Shown here in pieces: positions 1 through 9,142 of a DNA stretch of 50,470 nt. Every line of letters begins with the position of its first letter. Within the stretch, counting starts at the first letter, position 1. Source of the DNA: an uncultured Pelagibacteraceae bacterium (GTDB lineage Bacteria > Pseudomonadota > Alphaproteobacteria > Pelagibacterales > Pelagibacteraceae). The position numbers were made by a program, and so were the translations under genes. The stretch spans positions 1 to 50,470 of the forward strand of contig CABYKW010000002.1 in assembly GCA_902519635.1 (NCBI GenBank), given 5' to 3'. The notes under the pieces are model-generated. The model was not told where the DNA came from. It searched no databases and was given only the letters and a program-made list of their open reading frames with translations.

Positions 1-503
1 TAGAACCAGATCCTATTCTAAGGAAAAAATGTGAACCTTTAGAAAAAGTAGATATAGAAACAAAAAAACTTATGGATGACATGCTAGAAACTATGTATGC
101 GGCTCCAGGAATTGGTTTAGCCGCAATACAAGTTGGAATTTTAAGAAGGCTAGTGGTGATTGATATTTCTAAAGCTGAGGAGAAAAAGAATCCTATATTT
201 CTAATTAACCCTCAAATAATACATAAGTCAAAAAAAACTTCAGTATATGAAGAGGGTTGTTTATCTTTACCAGGACAATTCGCTGAAATAGAAAGACCGG
301 CAGAATGTACTTTAAAATATGTTGATTATAATGGTAGAGAAAAAGAGTTAAAAGCTGAAGGACTTTTAGCTACTTGCGTTCAACATGAAGTAGACCATTT
401 AAATGGAATATTATTTATTGATTATCTATCGAAGCTTAAAAAAGATATGATTATAAAAAAGCTTGTTAAACAGAAAAAGGGAATTGAAAGAGTAATAGTC
501 TAA
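1..503 (+). CDS. def: Peptide deformylase (5' end outside window)
   Basis: Removes the formyl group from the N-terminal methionine of nascent proteins, using a metal ion. The reading frame is open from base 3 to the window edge and already resembles the family N-terminus (PDPILRKKCEP), so only about ten residues are missing; the in-frame ATG at base 72 is internal, not the start. All three signatures are present: GIGLAAIQVG (motif 1), EGCLSLPG (motif 2, metal-binding Cys) and HEVDH (motif 3, two His ligands and catalytic Glu). It lies 5 bp upstream of fmt, which adds the formyl group that this enzyme removes; def-fmt is a widely conserved pair. Confidence 0.95.
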   Translation, partial: EPDPILRKKCEPLEKVDIETKKLMDDMLETMYAAPGIGLAAIQVGILRRLVVIDISKAEEKKNPIFLINPQIIHKSKKTSVYEEGCLSLPGQFAEIERPAECTLKYVDYNGREKELKAEGLLATCVQHEVDHLNGILFIDYLSKLKKDMIIKKLVKQKKGIERVIV

Positions 504-508
504 AATTC

Positions 509-1429
509 ATGTCACAAAAAATTGTTTTTATGGGAACGCCAGAGTTCTCTGTGCCTGCATTAGAGTCTTTAGTAAACTCTAATCATCAACTTTTAGCAGT
601 ATACTCTCAGCCAGCCAGTAAAGCCAAACGTGGTCAAAAAATAATTCCATCAAAAGTTGAAATTTTTGCAAAAAAACATTCTTTGAGATTAAGAACTCCA
701 AATAGCTTAGACAACGATGAAGAATATAATTATTTGAAAAAATTAGAGCCTGATATTGTAGTTGTAATAGCTTATGGAAAAATTATACCAAAAAAATTTT
801 TAAACTTATCAAAACATGGCTTTATAAATGTTCATGCCTCACTTCTTCCAAAATGGAGAGGAGCTGCTCCTATTCAAAGATCAATTATGAATTTAGATAA
901 TCAAACCGGAATAAGCATTATGAAAATAGAAGAAAAGTTAGACGCTGGACCGATAATGCATCAAGACAAGATACAAATAAATGAAAATGTAGATGCTTTT
1001 ACTCTTTCGAAAGTTTTATCGAAATTAGGAGCCAAATCCATTATAAATGCCATAGATAAAATAGAAAAAGGACAAGCAAAATTTCAAGAACAAAATCATA
1101 GCGAAGCAACTTACGCAAAAAAAATTTCAAAAACTGAAGGCAGAATTGACTGGAATGAAAGTGCCAAAAAAGTTTTAGCTAAAATTAATGGCTTAAATCC
1201 AAATCCTGGAGCTTGGTTTCAATACAAAAATGAGAGATTTAAAGTATGGAAAGCAGAAATAACGAATAAGAGTAATGATGCAGGAAAAACAATAGATGAC
1301 CAACTAACAATAGCTTGCAAGCATCAATCCATAAAAATTATTGAAATTCAAAAAGAAGGAAAAAACAGACAACTAACAGATGAATTTTTACTAGGTAATA
1401 AGATAAAACCAGGAGAAATTCTAAACTAA
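509..1429 (+). CDS. fmt: Methionyl-tRNA formyltransferase
   Basis: Transfers a formyl group from 10-formyl-tetrahydrofolate to initiator Met-tRNA. At 306 aa it is full length. The N-terminal transferase domain begins IVFMGTPEFSVPAL and carries the catalytic NVHASLLPKWRGAAPIQ segment (Asn and His of the active site near residue 110) followed by GISIMKIEEKLDAGPI. The C-terminal tRNA-binding domain includes NPNPGAWFQY. The gene lies between def and truA, and its TAA overlaps the truA ATG (TAATG), which indicates translational coupling. Confidence 0.96.
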   Translation: MSQKIVFMGTPEFSVPALESLVNSNHQLLAVYSQPASKAKRGQKIIPSKVEIFAKKHSLRLRTPNSLDNDEEYNYLKKLEPDIVVVIAYGKIIPKKFLNLSKHGFINVHASLLPKWRGAAPIQRSIMNLDNQTGISIMKIEEKLDAGPIMHQDKIQINENVDAFTLSKVLSKLGAKSIINAIDKIEKGQAKFQEQNHSEATYAKKISKTEGRIDWNESAKKVLAKINGLNPNPGAWFQYKNERFKVWKAEITNKSNDAGKTIDDQLTIACKHQSIKIIEIQKEGKNRQLTDEFLLGNKIKPGEILN

Positions 1430-2169
1430 TGTTTACTTATCAAATTATAGTTGAGTATCTAGGAACAAATTTTGTTGGGTGGCAAATTCAAAAAAATGGT
1501 CTTTCAGTTCAAGAGGTCTTGGAAAAAGTTATATCTAAGTTTTTAAAAGATAAAATTCGAGTTATAGGATCAGGCAGAACAGATGCAGGTGTTCATGCGA
1601 GCGAACAATCTGCTCATTTTAAAACAAAATTTAAAATAATTGACAAAAATATTTTTATAAATTCCATTAATTTTTTTTTAAGTAAATACTCTGTATCTAT
1701 TCTAGACATAAAAAAAAGACCAAGTAAATTTCATGCAAGACACAGCGCTAATGAAAGAATATATAAATATTTTATTATTAATAGACAGTCTTCTTTAATT
1801 TTAGAAAAAAATAAAGCTTGGCACATTAAAAAAAAACTTGACGTAAAATTAATGAGACAAGGTGCTAATATTTTAAAAGGTACACACAACTTTTCAACTT
1901 TTAGAGCTTCATCTTGTCAAGCCAAGTCTCCTATAAAAACTATAAAAAATGCTACAATAAAAAAAAATAATCATAGTATAATTTTGACTTTTCAGTCGAA
2001 GTCTTTTTTACAACAACAAGTTAGATCTATGGTGGGCTCTTTAAAATATCTAGGAGAAGGCAAATGGAATTTAAATGACTTTAAAAAAGCATTTTTATCA
2101 AAGGAGAGAAAAATGTGCGCCCCTCCAGCTCCTGCTCATGGTTTATATTTATCTAAAATAAAATATTAA
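1429..2169 (+). CDS. truA: tRNA pseudouridine(38-40) synthase
   Basis: Isomerises uridines 38-40 in the anticodon stem-loop of many tRNAs. The 246-aa protein starts in the usual way (IIVEYLGTNFVGWQIQ) and has the catalytic aspartate in GSGRTDAGVHA near residues 47-57, then FHARHSANERIYKY and the C-terminal QQVRSMVGSL segment. It is the last gene of the def-fmt-truA unit. A converging gene begins to be read 5 bp after its stop. Confidence 0.96.
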   Translation: MFTYQIIVEYLGTNFVGWQIQKNGLSVQEVLEKVISKFLKDKIRVIGSGRTDAGVHASEQSAHFKTKFKIIDKNIFINSINFFLSKYSVSILDIKKRPSKFHARHSANERIYKYFIINRQSSLILEKNKAWHIKKKLDVKLMRQGANILKGTHNFSTFRASSCQAKSPIKTIKNATIKKNNHSIILTFQSKSFLQQQVRSMVGSLKYLGEGKWNLNDFKKAFLSKERKMCAPPAPAHGLYLSKIKY

Positions 2170-2173
2170 TTAT

Positions 2174-2920
2174 TTAAAAACCATATCTTTTAATTGAGCT
2201 AATAGATATGTTGAATAAAGAATTTAAATTTTCAAAAAAACTTAACTTATTATACTTATAATTAATTTTCCAAATCCAATAAAAATTTCTTAATTTATTA
2301 CTTTGTAAAGAGTTTCTACGTATTCTATATTTTGTTAAAGAATTCTTTAAACAATAAGCAAATTTAATTTTTTTTAAGATTTTACATTTAAAATAATAAT
2401 CTTCACAAATTTTAGTATTTGTGAACTTTATACCTTTAGCTATTTTTCTTTTAATCATCATTGTGCTTGTAGCTATAGATGTATTTTTTATAAATTTATC
2501 AAAATTTAATTTTTTTGGTGGAATAATTTTTTTTAATTTAAGTCCGAAAGTTTTATAATACGTATAGGTAAAATCATAATTATTTTTTTTCATATATTGA
2601 ACTTGTAATTTTAATTTATCTTTTTCCCAGATATCATCAGAGTCTATAAATGCTAAATATTTAGATTTTGACTTACTTATTGCAAAATTTCTACAATAAG
2701 CAGCACCTTTATTTTTTTTTAACCAATATACTTTAATTCTTTGGAATTTTTCATATTTTTTAATTTTTGTTCTTGTTTTGATATCAGAAAAATCATCAAT
2801 TATAATTAATTTCCAATTTGCAAAACTCTGTTTCAAAACACTAAGAATAGTTTTATCTATGTAATCGTAACTATTATAGTTAGGTAATATTATATCGATT
2901 TCTGTTTTCTTATTCTCCAT
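2174..2920 (-). CDS. Family 2 glycosyltransferase
   Basis: A GT-A fold glycosyltransferase that probably moves a sugar from a nucleotide-sugar donor onto a cell-surface acceptor; donor and acceptor cannot be read from the sequence. The N-terminus has the GT2 hallmark IDIILPNYNSYDYIDKTI, then LIIIDDFSD and the metal-binding LAFIDSDDIW (DxD-type) near residue 95. The last 100 residues are lysine- and aromatic-rich with no further motif seen. At 248 aa it is typical for small GT2 enzymes. Its ATG lies inside the end of the upstream SET-domain gene (31 bp overlap), so the two are probably co-translated. Confidence 0.85.
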   Translation of the reverse strand: MENKKTEIDIILPNYNSYDYIDKTILSVLKQSFANWKLIIIDDFSDIKTRTKIKKYEKFQRIKVYWLKKNKGAAYCRNFAISKSKSKYLAFIDSDDIWEKDKLKLQVQYMKKNNYDFTYTYYKTFGLKLKKIIPPKKLNFDKFIKNTSIATSTMMIKRKIAKGIKFTNTKICEDYYFKCKILKKIKFAYCLKNSLTKYRIRRNSLQSNKLRNFYWIWKINYKYNKLSFFENLNSLFNISISSIKRYGF

Positions 2921-3342
2921 CTAGAACCCTCTCTTACTATATACCCAACACAATTTTTTGATCCACATCTGCAAGGAAAATCTTTGTAATATTCATCATA
3001 CCCAAATCCATAATCATAGGATAATTCTTCTCCCTTTTTTATATCTCTGATAGCGTAGACCCAAATTTTTAAACCTACTCCTGAGACCTCACAGTTTGGA
3101 TTGCAAGAATGATTAATTAATCGAGCAGTATTATATCTAAAATCTCCGTCTAAATCGTATTTTTTATTTAAGTTAAAAAGATATATTGCTTTCTCGTTAT
3201 CATACTTTGAGTTTTCTTCTACTTTTTTTTTAGTAATAATCTTGCCTTTGTATTCAATTATTTTTGTGCCACTTTTAATATTTTTGTTGGCATATAGGCC
3301 TCTATTATCGATATTTGATTTTTTTATTTTGTATAATTTCAC
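2890..3342 (-). CDS. SET-domain protein-lysine methyltransferase
   Basis: A compact 150-aa SET protein, predicted to methylate a lysine with S-adenosylmethionine. Visible elements in order: the SET N-terminal strand with NRGLYANKNIKSGTKIIEY (residues 13-31), the AdoMet/pseudoknot motif INHSCNPNC (76-84), GEELSYDYGF (104-113), and a post-SET-like cysteine cluster CRCG...NC (C124, C126, C131) that together with C84 could hold zinc. No other domain is fused. The substrate is unknown; bacterial SET proteins may act on DNA-binding or ribosomal proteins, but nothing here shows which. Its stop is 4 bp into the neighbourhood of dapE (start at 3342, dapE end at 3339). Confidence 0.85.
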   Translation of the reverse strand: MKLYKIKKSNIDNRGLYANKNIKSGTKIIEYKGKIITKKKVEENSKYDNEKAIYLFNLNKKYDLDGDFRYNTARLINHSCNPNCEVSGVGLKIWVYAIRDIKKGEELSYDYGFGYDEYYKDFPCRCGSKNCVGYIVREGSRWRIRKQKSI

Positions 3343-4497
3343 TTAAAATACTCTACTAAAATATTTTTATAAATATTTGTAAGCTTTCTAAGATCAGAAA
3401 TTGAAACGCATTCATCTACTCTATGCATTGTTTTATTAACAAGCCCAAATTCAAGACAAGGGGCAATCTTTTTAATAAATCTTGCATCAGACGTTCCACC
3501 TGTTGTTGAAAATTTAGGATTTATTTTTGTAATTTTCTTAACTATTTTTTTAGCCATATAAATAGTTTTTCCTGGTTTAGTTAAAAAAGAATCTCCATTT
3601 GCAATATATTCTATTTTAAATTTACATTTATTTTTTTTGCATAAACTTTTGATAATTTGATTAATTTTCTTTCTTAAAGAGCCTGCTGTATGAAAATTGT
3701 TATATCTAATATTGAATTGAGCTCTAGCTCTACCTGGAATCACATTATGAGCTTTATTGTCTACATTAATACTTGTGAATTCCAAATTTGATGGTTGAAA
3801 ATTTTTGTTACCCTTATCTAACTTTAATTCTTTTAGTCTTTTACATACATTAACTAGAGTATTTATAGGATTATTTAATAGATGGGGGTAGGCGACATGA
3901 CCTTGTACACCAGATATTTCAAATTTACCTGACAGACTTCCTCTTCTGCCAATTTTAATCATTTCTCCTAATTTTTTTGGATTCGTCGGCTCACCAACTA
4001 TGCAAAAATTTATCTTTTCTTTTTTTCTTTTTAAATACTCAACAACTTTTTTTTGTTCCATTAATAGCTAAACCTTCTTCATCACCAGTAATTAAAAAAC
4101 TAATAGAGCCATTGAATTTAGATTGATTATTTAAAAACTTTTTTACTGCAGCAACAAAGCAAGCAATTGAGCTTTTCATGTCATTTGCACCTCTTCCTAT
4201 CAAATGATTATTTTTCACTGCAGGTTTGAAAGGATTTACAGTCCAATCGCTTATATTTCCTGGAGGAACTACATCTGTATGCCCAGCATAACAAAGGTTA
4301 GGTTGCTTTGTTCCAAGTCTAGCGTATAAATTTTTAATTGGTTTACTTTTTTTATCTTTAAATTCTAAAATTTTACATTTAAATCCTAATGATCTTAATT
4401 GCTTACTCAAAAAATTTATTGCTCCAGCATCTTTTGGAGTGATGCTAGGAAAACGAATAAGTTCTTTAGCTAATTCTAATTCGTTAATTTTTCCCAT
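3339..4497 (-). pseudogene. dapE: Succinyl-diaminopimelate desuccinylase, frame broken by +1
   Basis: An M20 metallopeptidase-family enzyme that hydrolyses N-succinyl-LL-diaminopimelate in lysine and peptidoglycan synthesis. The first frame (4497 to 4039) carries CYAGHTDVVPPG, GRGANDMKSSIA and LITGDEEG; it ends after GTKKSC. The second frame (from about 4054 to 3339) continues exactly where the family should, with VVEYLKRKKEKINFCIVGEPT, and ends with the metal-ligand His in MHRVDECV. The switch sits in eight T's at 4047-4054 (A8 on the coding strand); removing one base joins GTKK to VVEYL and gives a normal protein of about 385 aa. It lies next to dapD, the preceding pathway step. Probably a sequence error, but slippage or real decay cannot be excluded. 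Confidence 0.88.
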
Positions 4498-5324
4498 TAG
4501 TCTCTTAATAAATCATTTATTGAGGTTTTACTTCGGGTTTTTTCATCTACTTTTTTTACAATCACCGCACAATATAAAGCAGGACCATTAGGATTTTTTT
4601 TATTTGGCAGAGATCCTGGGACAACGACAGAATATGAAGGAACTTTTCCATAAGTGAATTCACCTGTTGCTCTATCTACTATTTTTGTAGATGCTCCAAT
4701 GTATACACCCATTGAAATTACTGATCCTTCCTCTACAATTACGCCTTCAGCAATCTCAGATCTTGCTCCTATAAAACAATTGTTTTCAACTATTACTGGG
4801 CCAGCTTGTAATGGTTCAAGAACTCCTCCTATGCCCGCTCCCCCAGATATATGACAATTTTTTCCAACTTGTGCACATGATCCAACCGAAGCCCAAGTAT
4901 CTATCATTGTACCTTCATCGACATATGCGCCAAGATTTACAAAGCAAGGCATTAGAACAACATTTTTTGCAATAAAAGATCCTTTTCTCACCACTCCATT
5001 TGGAACGTGTCTGTAGCCAGCTTTTTTCCAATCATCTTCATTCCATAAAACTGACTTGCCTGGAACTTTGTCATACCAAGTTGTGTATGGTCCTTTAGAC
5101 ATAGTCATTTTATTCACTCTAAAACTTAATAAAATTGCTTTTTTTACCCATTGGTTAACAAACCACTTACCATTTTTTTTCTCTGCGACTCTAATATTTC
5201 CTTTATCAGTCAGTTCTATAGTTTCGTTAATTGCATCTATAATTTTTTTATCTGAGTTTACAGAAATATTTTCTTTATTTTCAAAAGACTCATTAATAAT
5301 TTTTTCTAATTCATTTACTTTCAT
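4497..5324 (-). CDS. dapD: Tetrahydrodipicolinate N-succinyltransferase
   Basis: Succinylates tetrahydrodipicolinate from succinyl-CoA, the committed step of the succinylase branch of lysine/diaminopimelate synthesis. The 275-aa protein has the helical N-terminal domain and then the left-handed beta-helix hexapeptide repeats ([55 protein letters not shown]), typical of full-length DapD. Its stop and the dapE start touch at 4497, and its start overlaps the end of the HAD gene by 14 bp, so it belongs to the compact argB-HAD-dapD-dapE run. Confidence 0.97.
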   Translation of the reverse strand: MKVNELEKIINESFENKENISVNSDKKIIDAINETIELTDKGNIRVAEKKNGKWFVNQWVKKAILLSFRVNKMTMSKGPYTTWYDKVPGKSVLWNEDDWKKAGYRHVPNGVVRKGSFIAKNVVLMPCFVNLGAYVDEGTMIDTWASVGSCAQVGKNCHISGGAGIGGVLEPLQAGPVIVENNCFIGARSEIAEGVIVEEGSVISMGVYIGASTKIVDRATGEFTYGKVPSYSVVVPGSLPNKKNPNGPALYCAVIVKKVDEKTRSKTSINDLLRD

Positions 5325-5976
5325 TTATTTCCTTTAAAAAATTTGCAAGTTTATCAGTTTTGTAATTTACAAACTCAGCATCTGAAAACTTTGCTGCCCA
5401 AGGCTCATTATTTTTAATCCAAACAGTTTTCATTCCTAATTCATGTGCTGGTTTTAAATTTCTTGCTATATCTTCAAAGAATATACAATATTGTGGCTCA
5501 ATTTTGTAATCTTCTACTAATTTTTTATATGGTTCTTTTGAAGGCTTAGGAATAAATTCTGAGTCTCTAATATCAAATATACCATCAAAAAGCTTATCAA
5601 TACCGATTCTTTTAGTCACATTTTCAGCATGAGCCCTAGAACCGTTAGTGAATATAATCTTTTTCCCTTCCAATTTTTTTATCTCATCTTGTAAAGCCTC
5701 ATCTTTGTTTAAAAAATTAAGATCAACATCATGAACAAATTCTAAAAATTCATCAGCATCAATTTTATGATTTTTAATCATTCCATTCAACGTAGTGTTG
5801 TATTCTTGGAAATAATTTTTTTGAATTTTTCTTGCTTCTACTTTGTCTATATTAAGTTTTTCTGAAATAAACTTAGTCATTTTTTTATCGACTTGGTCAA
5901 ACACTTTAGTAGCTCCGTCATATAAAGTATTATCTAAGTCAAATAACCAATACTTAATTTTGTTTAAATCATTCAT
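5311..5976 (-). CDS. HAD-superfamily hydrolase (pyrimidine 5'-nucleotidase-like)
   Basis: A 221-aa phosphatase of the HAD superfamily. Motif I is [11 protein letters not shown] near residues 9-19 (nucleophile Asp and acid/base Asp), motif II is IIFTNGS, and motif IV is [19 protein letters not shown]. The DNTLY form together with [15 protein letters not shown] resembles the Sdt1/PhoX pyrimidine 5'-nucleotidase subgroup common in alphaproteobacteria. The substrate is not shown by the sequence. Its ATG overlaps the argB stop by 4 bp, which suggests translational coupling. Confidence 0.85.
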   Translation of the reverse strand: MNDLNKIKYWLFDLDNTLYDGATKVFDQVDKKMTKFISEKLNIDKVEARKIQKNYFQEYNTTLNGMIKNHKIDADEFLEFVHDVDLNFLNKDEALQDEIKKLEGKKIIFTNGSRAHAENVTKRIGIDKLFDGIFDIRDSEFIPKPSKEPYKKLVEDYKIEPQYCIFFEDIARNLKPAHELGMKTVWIKNNEPWAAKFSDAEFVNYKTDKLANFLKEINESK

Positions 5977-6843
5977 TTTCTTATTAACGTCCCTGATCCT
6001 GTGTCTGAAAATATTTCATGAAGTATTGAATGGGGCTTTCTTCCATCAAGAATTACAACACCTCTAACTCCATTTTCTACTGCATCTACGCAATTTTCTA
6101 TTTTAGGAATCATTCCTCCTTCGACTATCTTCCACTTAATCAAATTCTCAAGATCCAAAGGTTTAATTTCAGAAATAAGATTTTTTTTATCATCATAAAC
6201 ACCTTCTACATTAGTCATTAATATAAGTCTTCTAGCTTGAAGTTTTTTAGCTATAGCACTTGCAGCTGTATCACCATTAATATTAAAAGTTTGATTATTT
6301 TTACCTAAGCCTAAAGGAGCAATAATTGGAATTTTATTTTTATTCAGTGCTTTTTCAATTAAATTTTTATTAACATTTTTTGGAATTCCCACGAAACCTA
6401 GCTCTTCTCTTTCAGGTTCAACCTCGATTATATTATCATTTTTTGTATGAAAAGAAGTTGCTTCTGAACCCAATTTTTTTAGCGAGGCAACAATATCTTT
6501 GTTAAAATCTATTAATACTTCTTCTACAGTATCTATAATACTTTTATCTGTCACTCTTAAACCATTAATAAATTTTGAAACAATTTTTTTTTTTATCTAA
6601 TTCTCTTTTAATTCTTGGACCACCTCCGTGTACTACAATTATTGAAAGACCTAATTTGTTGAGTACATTTATGTCAGAAATAAAATTATTAAATACTTTT
6701 CTATCTATTAGTACATTTCCTCCATACTTAATAACAATTTTTTCTTTCTCATATTTAGATACGTATTTTTGAACGATATTAATATCAGGAGCTTTTTCAG
6801 GCCAAAATTTTTTTATTTCGTCTAAAGAAATTTCTTTTGACAT
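5973..6843 (-). pseudogene. argB: Acetylglutamate kinase, frame broken by +1
   Basis: Phosphorylates N-acetylglutamate, the second step of arginine synthesis. The first frame (6843 to 6565) has KIVIKYGGNVL and IIVVHGGGPRIKREL, then drifts into nonsense after LDKKK. The second frame supplies the missing rest: FINGLRVTDKSIID, the NINGDTAASAIAKKL nucleotide-binding segment and IVEGGMIPKIENCVDAV. The switch is in eleven T's at 6584-6594 (A11 on the coding strand); deleting one A gives LDKKKIVSKFINGLRVTD without interruption and a protein of about 290 aa. It directly abuts the yidC stop. Many alphaproteobacteria carry engB between these two genes; it is not here. Confidence 0.88.
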
Positions 6844-8523
6844 TTAATTTGTTTTTACTTTGGTCTGTTTCATTATTACCCATTGCTGAGCAATTGTTAA
6901 AATATTATTTATAGTCCAGTACACTACCAATCCTGAAGGAAAAGAAGCTAAAATAATTGTTAAGAACAGAGGAAAAAATGCAAATATTTTTGCTTGTACT
7001 GGATCCGCAGGAGCTGGATTAAGTTTTTGTTGAACCCACATTGAAGCACCCATTAATATTGGCCAAATACCAATAATTAAAAAACTTGGTGGATCCCAAG
7101 GTATTAAACCAAATAAATTAAAAATAGAGGTTGGATCTTTATCAGATAAATCTTTAATCCAACCAAAAAAAGGCTGATGTCTCATCTCCAGAGATATAAA
7201 TAACATTTTATAAATAGCAAAGAAGAATGGTATCTGTATTAAAACCGGCAAACATCCTGAAGCTGGATTTATTTTCTCTTTTCTATATAGTGCCATCATT
7301 TCTTGCTGAAGTTTTACTTTATCCTCTTTATGTAATTCTTTTAATCTCATCATTTCTGGTTGTACGGCTTTCATTTTAGCCATAGATCTGAATGAGTAAT
7401 TTGCTAGTGGAAAGAAAATCAATCTTATACCAATAGTGATAATTACAATAGCTATTCCAAAATTACCTGAATACTTAAATAAATAGTCAATGATAAAGAA
7501 AAGAGGTTTTGTAAAAAAATAAAACCAACCCCAATCAATCACTAAATCAAATTTATCTATACTTTGATTAGCTGCATATGAGTCAATTGTATCAACTTCT
7601 TTAGCTGCAACAAATAATCTCACTTCATTAGAATTACTTGAAGAGGGATTAATTGTAGTTGGATTATTTAAAATGTAGTTAGCTTTAAAAGTGTCCTTGT
7701 ATAAAAAAGTAGATTTAAAATTTTCTCCCTTTTTTGGGACTATAGCTGTCATCCAGTATTTATCAGTAATACCAAACCAGCCCTCATTGGCTTCTCTAAC
7801 TATTTTGTTATCTTGAATATCATCATAGTCATCTTCTTTAAGTTCTTCATCAAAAACTCCTATAAATCCCTCGTGAGAAATGTAAAAATTTTGTATATCA
7901 TCTGGTATTTTATTTCTTGTTATTTGCGCATAGGGATATAAATCAATTGCTTGATTAGTATTATTCTTAACTTCCTGCCTGATTTTAAATAAATATTTGT
8001 TGTCTAGTTCAATTGTTTTTTTAAATATAATTCCATTGCCATTATTCCATTCTAGAAGAACTGACTCGTTTTCTGTTAAAACTTTGTTTCCCCGAACTTT
8101 CCAAATTGATTTTTTTGAAGGAACTTTTATTTTATTTCCTATACTTGTCCATCCAGTTTCAACATAAAATCCATTTTCAGTTTGAGCAGGATTTAAAAAT
8201 TCTACATTTAAATTATTTTCTAAATTTTGTTTGTGCTTTTTAAAAGAGATGTCATCTATTAGTCCCCCTTCTAATGACATAGACCCCACAATACTTTCAT
8301 TTTCAATTTTAACTCTTTCTGAATTTTCTAAAGAATCTTCTCTTGATACTAAATTAATTTTTAAAGACTCATTAATATTTGGTGTTATAATATTCTCATT
8401 AGTTTTTTTTTGTTTCTCAACAACGTTATTTTTAACTGGTTTAGGACTTTCAAAAAATGCTGCCCAAAAAAGCAATACAGACATAGATAAAGCTATCGCT
8501 ATAAAAACATTTTTGTTATCCAT
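6844..8523 (-). CDS. yidC: Membrane protein insertase YidC
   Basis: Inserts and folds inner-membrane proteins, alone or with SecYEG. The 559-aa length fits the Gram-negative form: an N-terminal membrane anchor (about residues 5-24), a large periplasmic domain, then the conserved five-helix core. The core includes GIAIVIITIGIRLIFFPL with the hydrophilic-groove arginine, MMALYRKEKINPASGCLPVL, and the C-terminal LTIILASFPSGLVVYW and IAQQWVI segments. It follows yidD with an 8-bp overlap in the classical rpmH-rnpA-yidD-yidC order. Confidence 0.97.
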   Translation of the reverse strand: MDNKNVFIAIALSMSVLLFWAAFFESPKPVKNNVVEKQKKTNENIITPNINESLKINLVSREDSLENSERVKIENESIVGSMSLEGGLIDDISFKKHKQNLENNLNVEFLNPAQTENGFYVETGWTSIGNKIKVPSKKSIWKVRGNKVLTENESVLLEWNNGNGIIFKKTIELDNKYLFKIRQEVKNNTNQAIDLYPYAQITRNKIPDDIQNFYISHEGFIGVFDEELKEDDYDDIQDNKIVREANEGWFGITDKYWMTAIVPKKGENFKSTFLYKDTFKANYILNNPTTINPSSSNSNEVRLFVAAKEVDTIDSYAANQSIDKFDLVIDWGWFYFFTKPLFFIIDYLFKYSGNFGIAIVIITIGIRLIFFPLANYSFRSMAKMKAVQPEMMRLKELHKEDKVKLQQEMMALYRKEKINPASGCLPVLIQIPFFFAIYKMLFISLEMRHQPFFGWIKDLSDKDPTSIFNLFGLIPWDPPSFLIIGIWPILMGASMWVQQKLNPAPADPVQAKIFAFFPLFLTIILASFPSGLVVYWTINNILTIAQQWVIMKQTKVKTN

Positions 8524-8785
8524 CTAATTTTTCCTTTGTTAAAACTTTTTTATTTGGAACTACATCCAAACCATCTCCACCACCTAAAAATTTAAACGGA
8601 TGGCAACTAAAAATTCTTTTAATTCCCATAACTGAACCTTTAATTAACCCATGAGTTCTAAGAGACTCGATGTAGTACTCGGAACAAGTTGGAAGATATC
8701 TACATCTATTTCCAAAAAGAGGTGAAATAAAATATTGATAAAATTTTATTATATAAATATTTAAAGATATTATTAGTTTATTCAT
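8516..8785 (-). CDS. yidD: Membrane protein insertion efficiency factor YidD
   Basis: A small membrane-associated protein that assists YidC-dependent insertion. The 89-aa sequence has the family core: an amphipathic N-terminus (IIKFYQYFISPLFGNRCRY), the cysteine motif LPTCSEYYIESLRTHG, and RIFSCHPF followed by GGDGLD. Its ATG overlaps the rnpA stop by 4 bp and its end overlaps yidC, so the three are translated as a unit. Confidence 0.95.
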   Translation of the reverse strand: MNKLIISLNIYIIKFYQYFISPLFGNRCRYLPTCSEYYIESLRTHGLIKGSVMGIKRIFSCHPFKFLGGGDGLDVVPNKKVLTKEKLDG

Positions 8786-9134
8786 TTATTTAATTTTTTA
8801 AAACATTTAATCATTGTCAGCATAAGAATTTCTTGTTTTTCTGTGTAAGCATCTAATTTTCCAAAAACTATATAAGTATAATCTCTGTTAATTGCACCTC
8901 TTTTTTTTAGCAATTTATGAACAATAGCTTTTAATTTTCTTCTTATTTTGTTTCTTTTAACGGCATTACCAATTTTTTTTTTTATAACAAAACTAATAAG
9001 TAAATTAGTTTTATGCCTTGGTTTATAAAAATTTTTTTGCAGCAAATATAGAAAAGTACTCAGAATGAACTTTTTTTTCTTTTAATGCTTTTTTGAATTG
9101 GTTGCTTTTTTTTTAAACTTTCAAGCTTAACCAT
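8782..9134 (-). pseudogene. rnpA: Ribonuclease P protein component, two +1 shifts near the 5' end
   Basis: The protein subunit of RNase P, which matures tRNA 5' ends. The intact part has LLISFVIKKKIGNAVKRNKIRRKLKAI, containing the family RNR signature. A TTG at 9045 opens this frame but would give an 87-aa protein lacking the N-terminal strand. Reading upstream, an ATG at 9134, 8 bp after rpmH, starts MVKLESLKK. Deleting one base in nine T's at 9106-9114 and one in seven T's at 9032-9038 joins this to SNQFKKALKEKKVHSEYFSI, then FAAKNFYKPRHKT, and gives about 116 aa, the normal family length. The full gene is therefore 8782-9134 with two homopolymer shifts. Confidence 0.85.
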
Positions 9135-9142
9135 CTATTTAA

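Noticed and set aside
4039..4061. Programmed ribosomal frameshift in dapE
   Set aside because: No pseudoknot or ordinary shift signal is evident, DapE is not known to use frameshifting, and six similar shifts occur nearby, so a shared artefact is simpler.
4654..5337. Plus-strand open frames opposite dapD
   Set aside because: They are antisense shadows of a strongly conserved dapD reading frame and have no family resemblance.
8868..9120. T-runs between rpmH and yidC as terminators
   Set aside because: There is no stem before them, and they are coding-strand A-runs inside rnpA.
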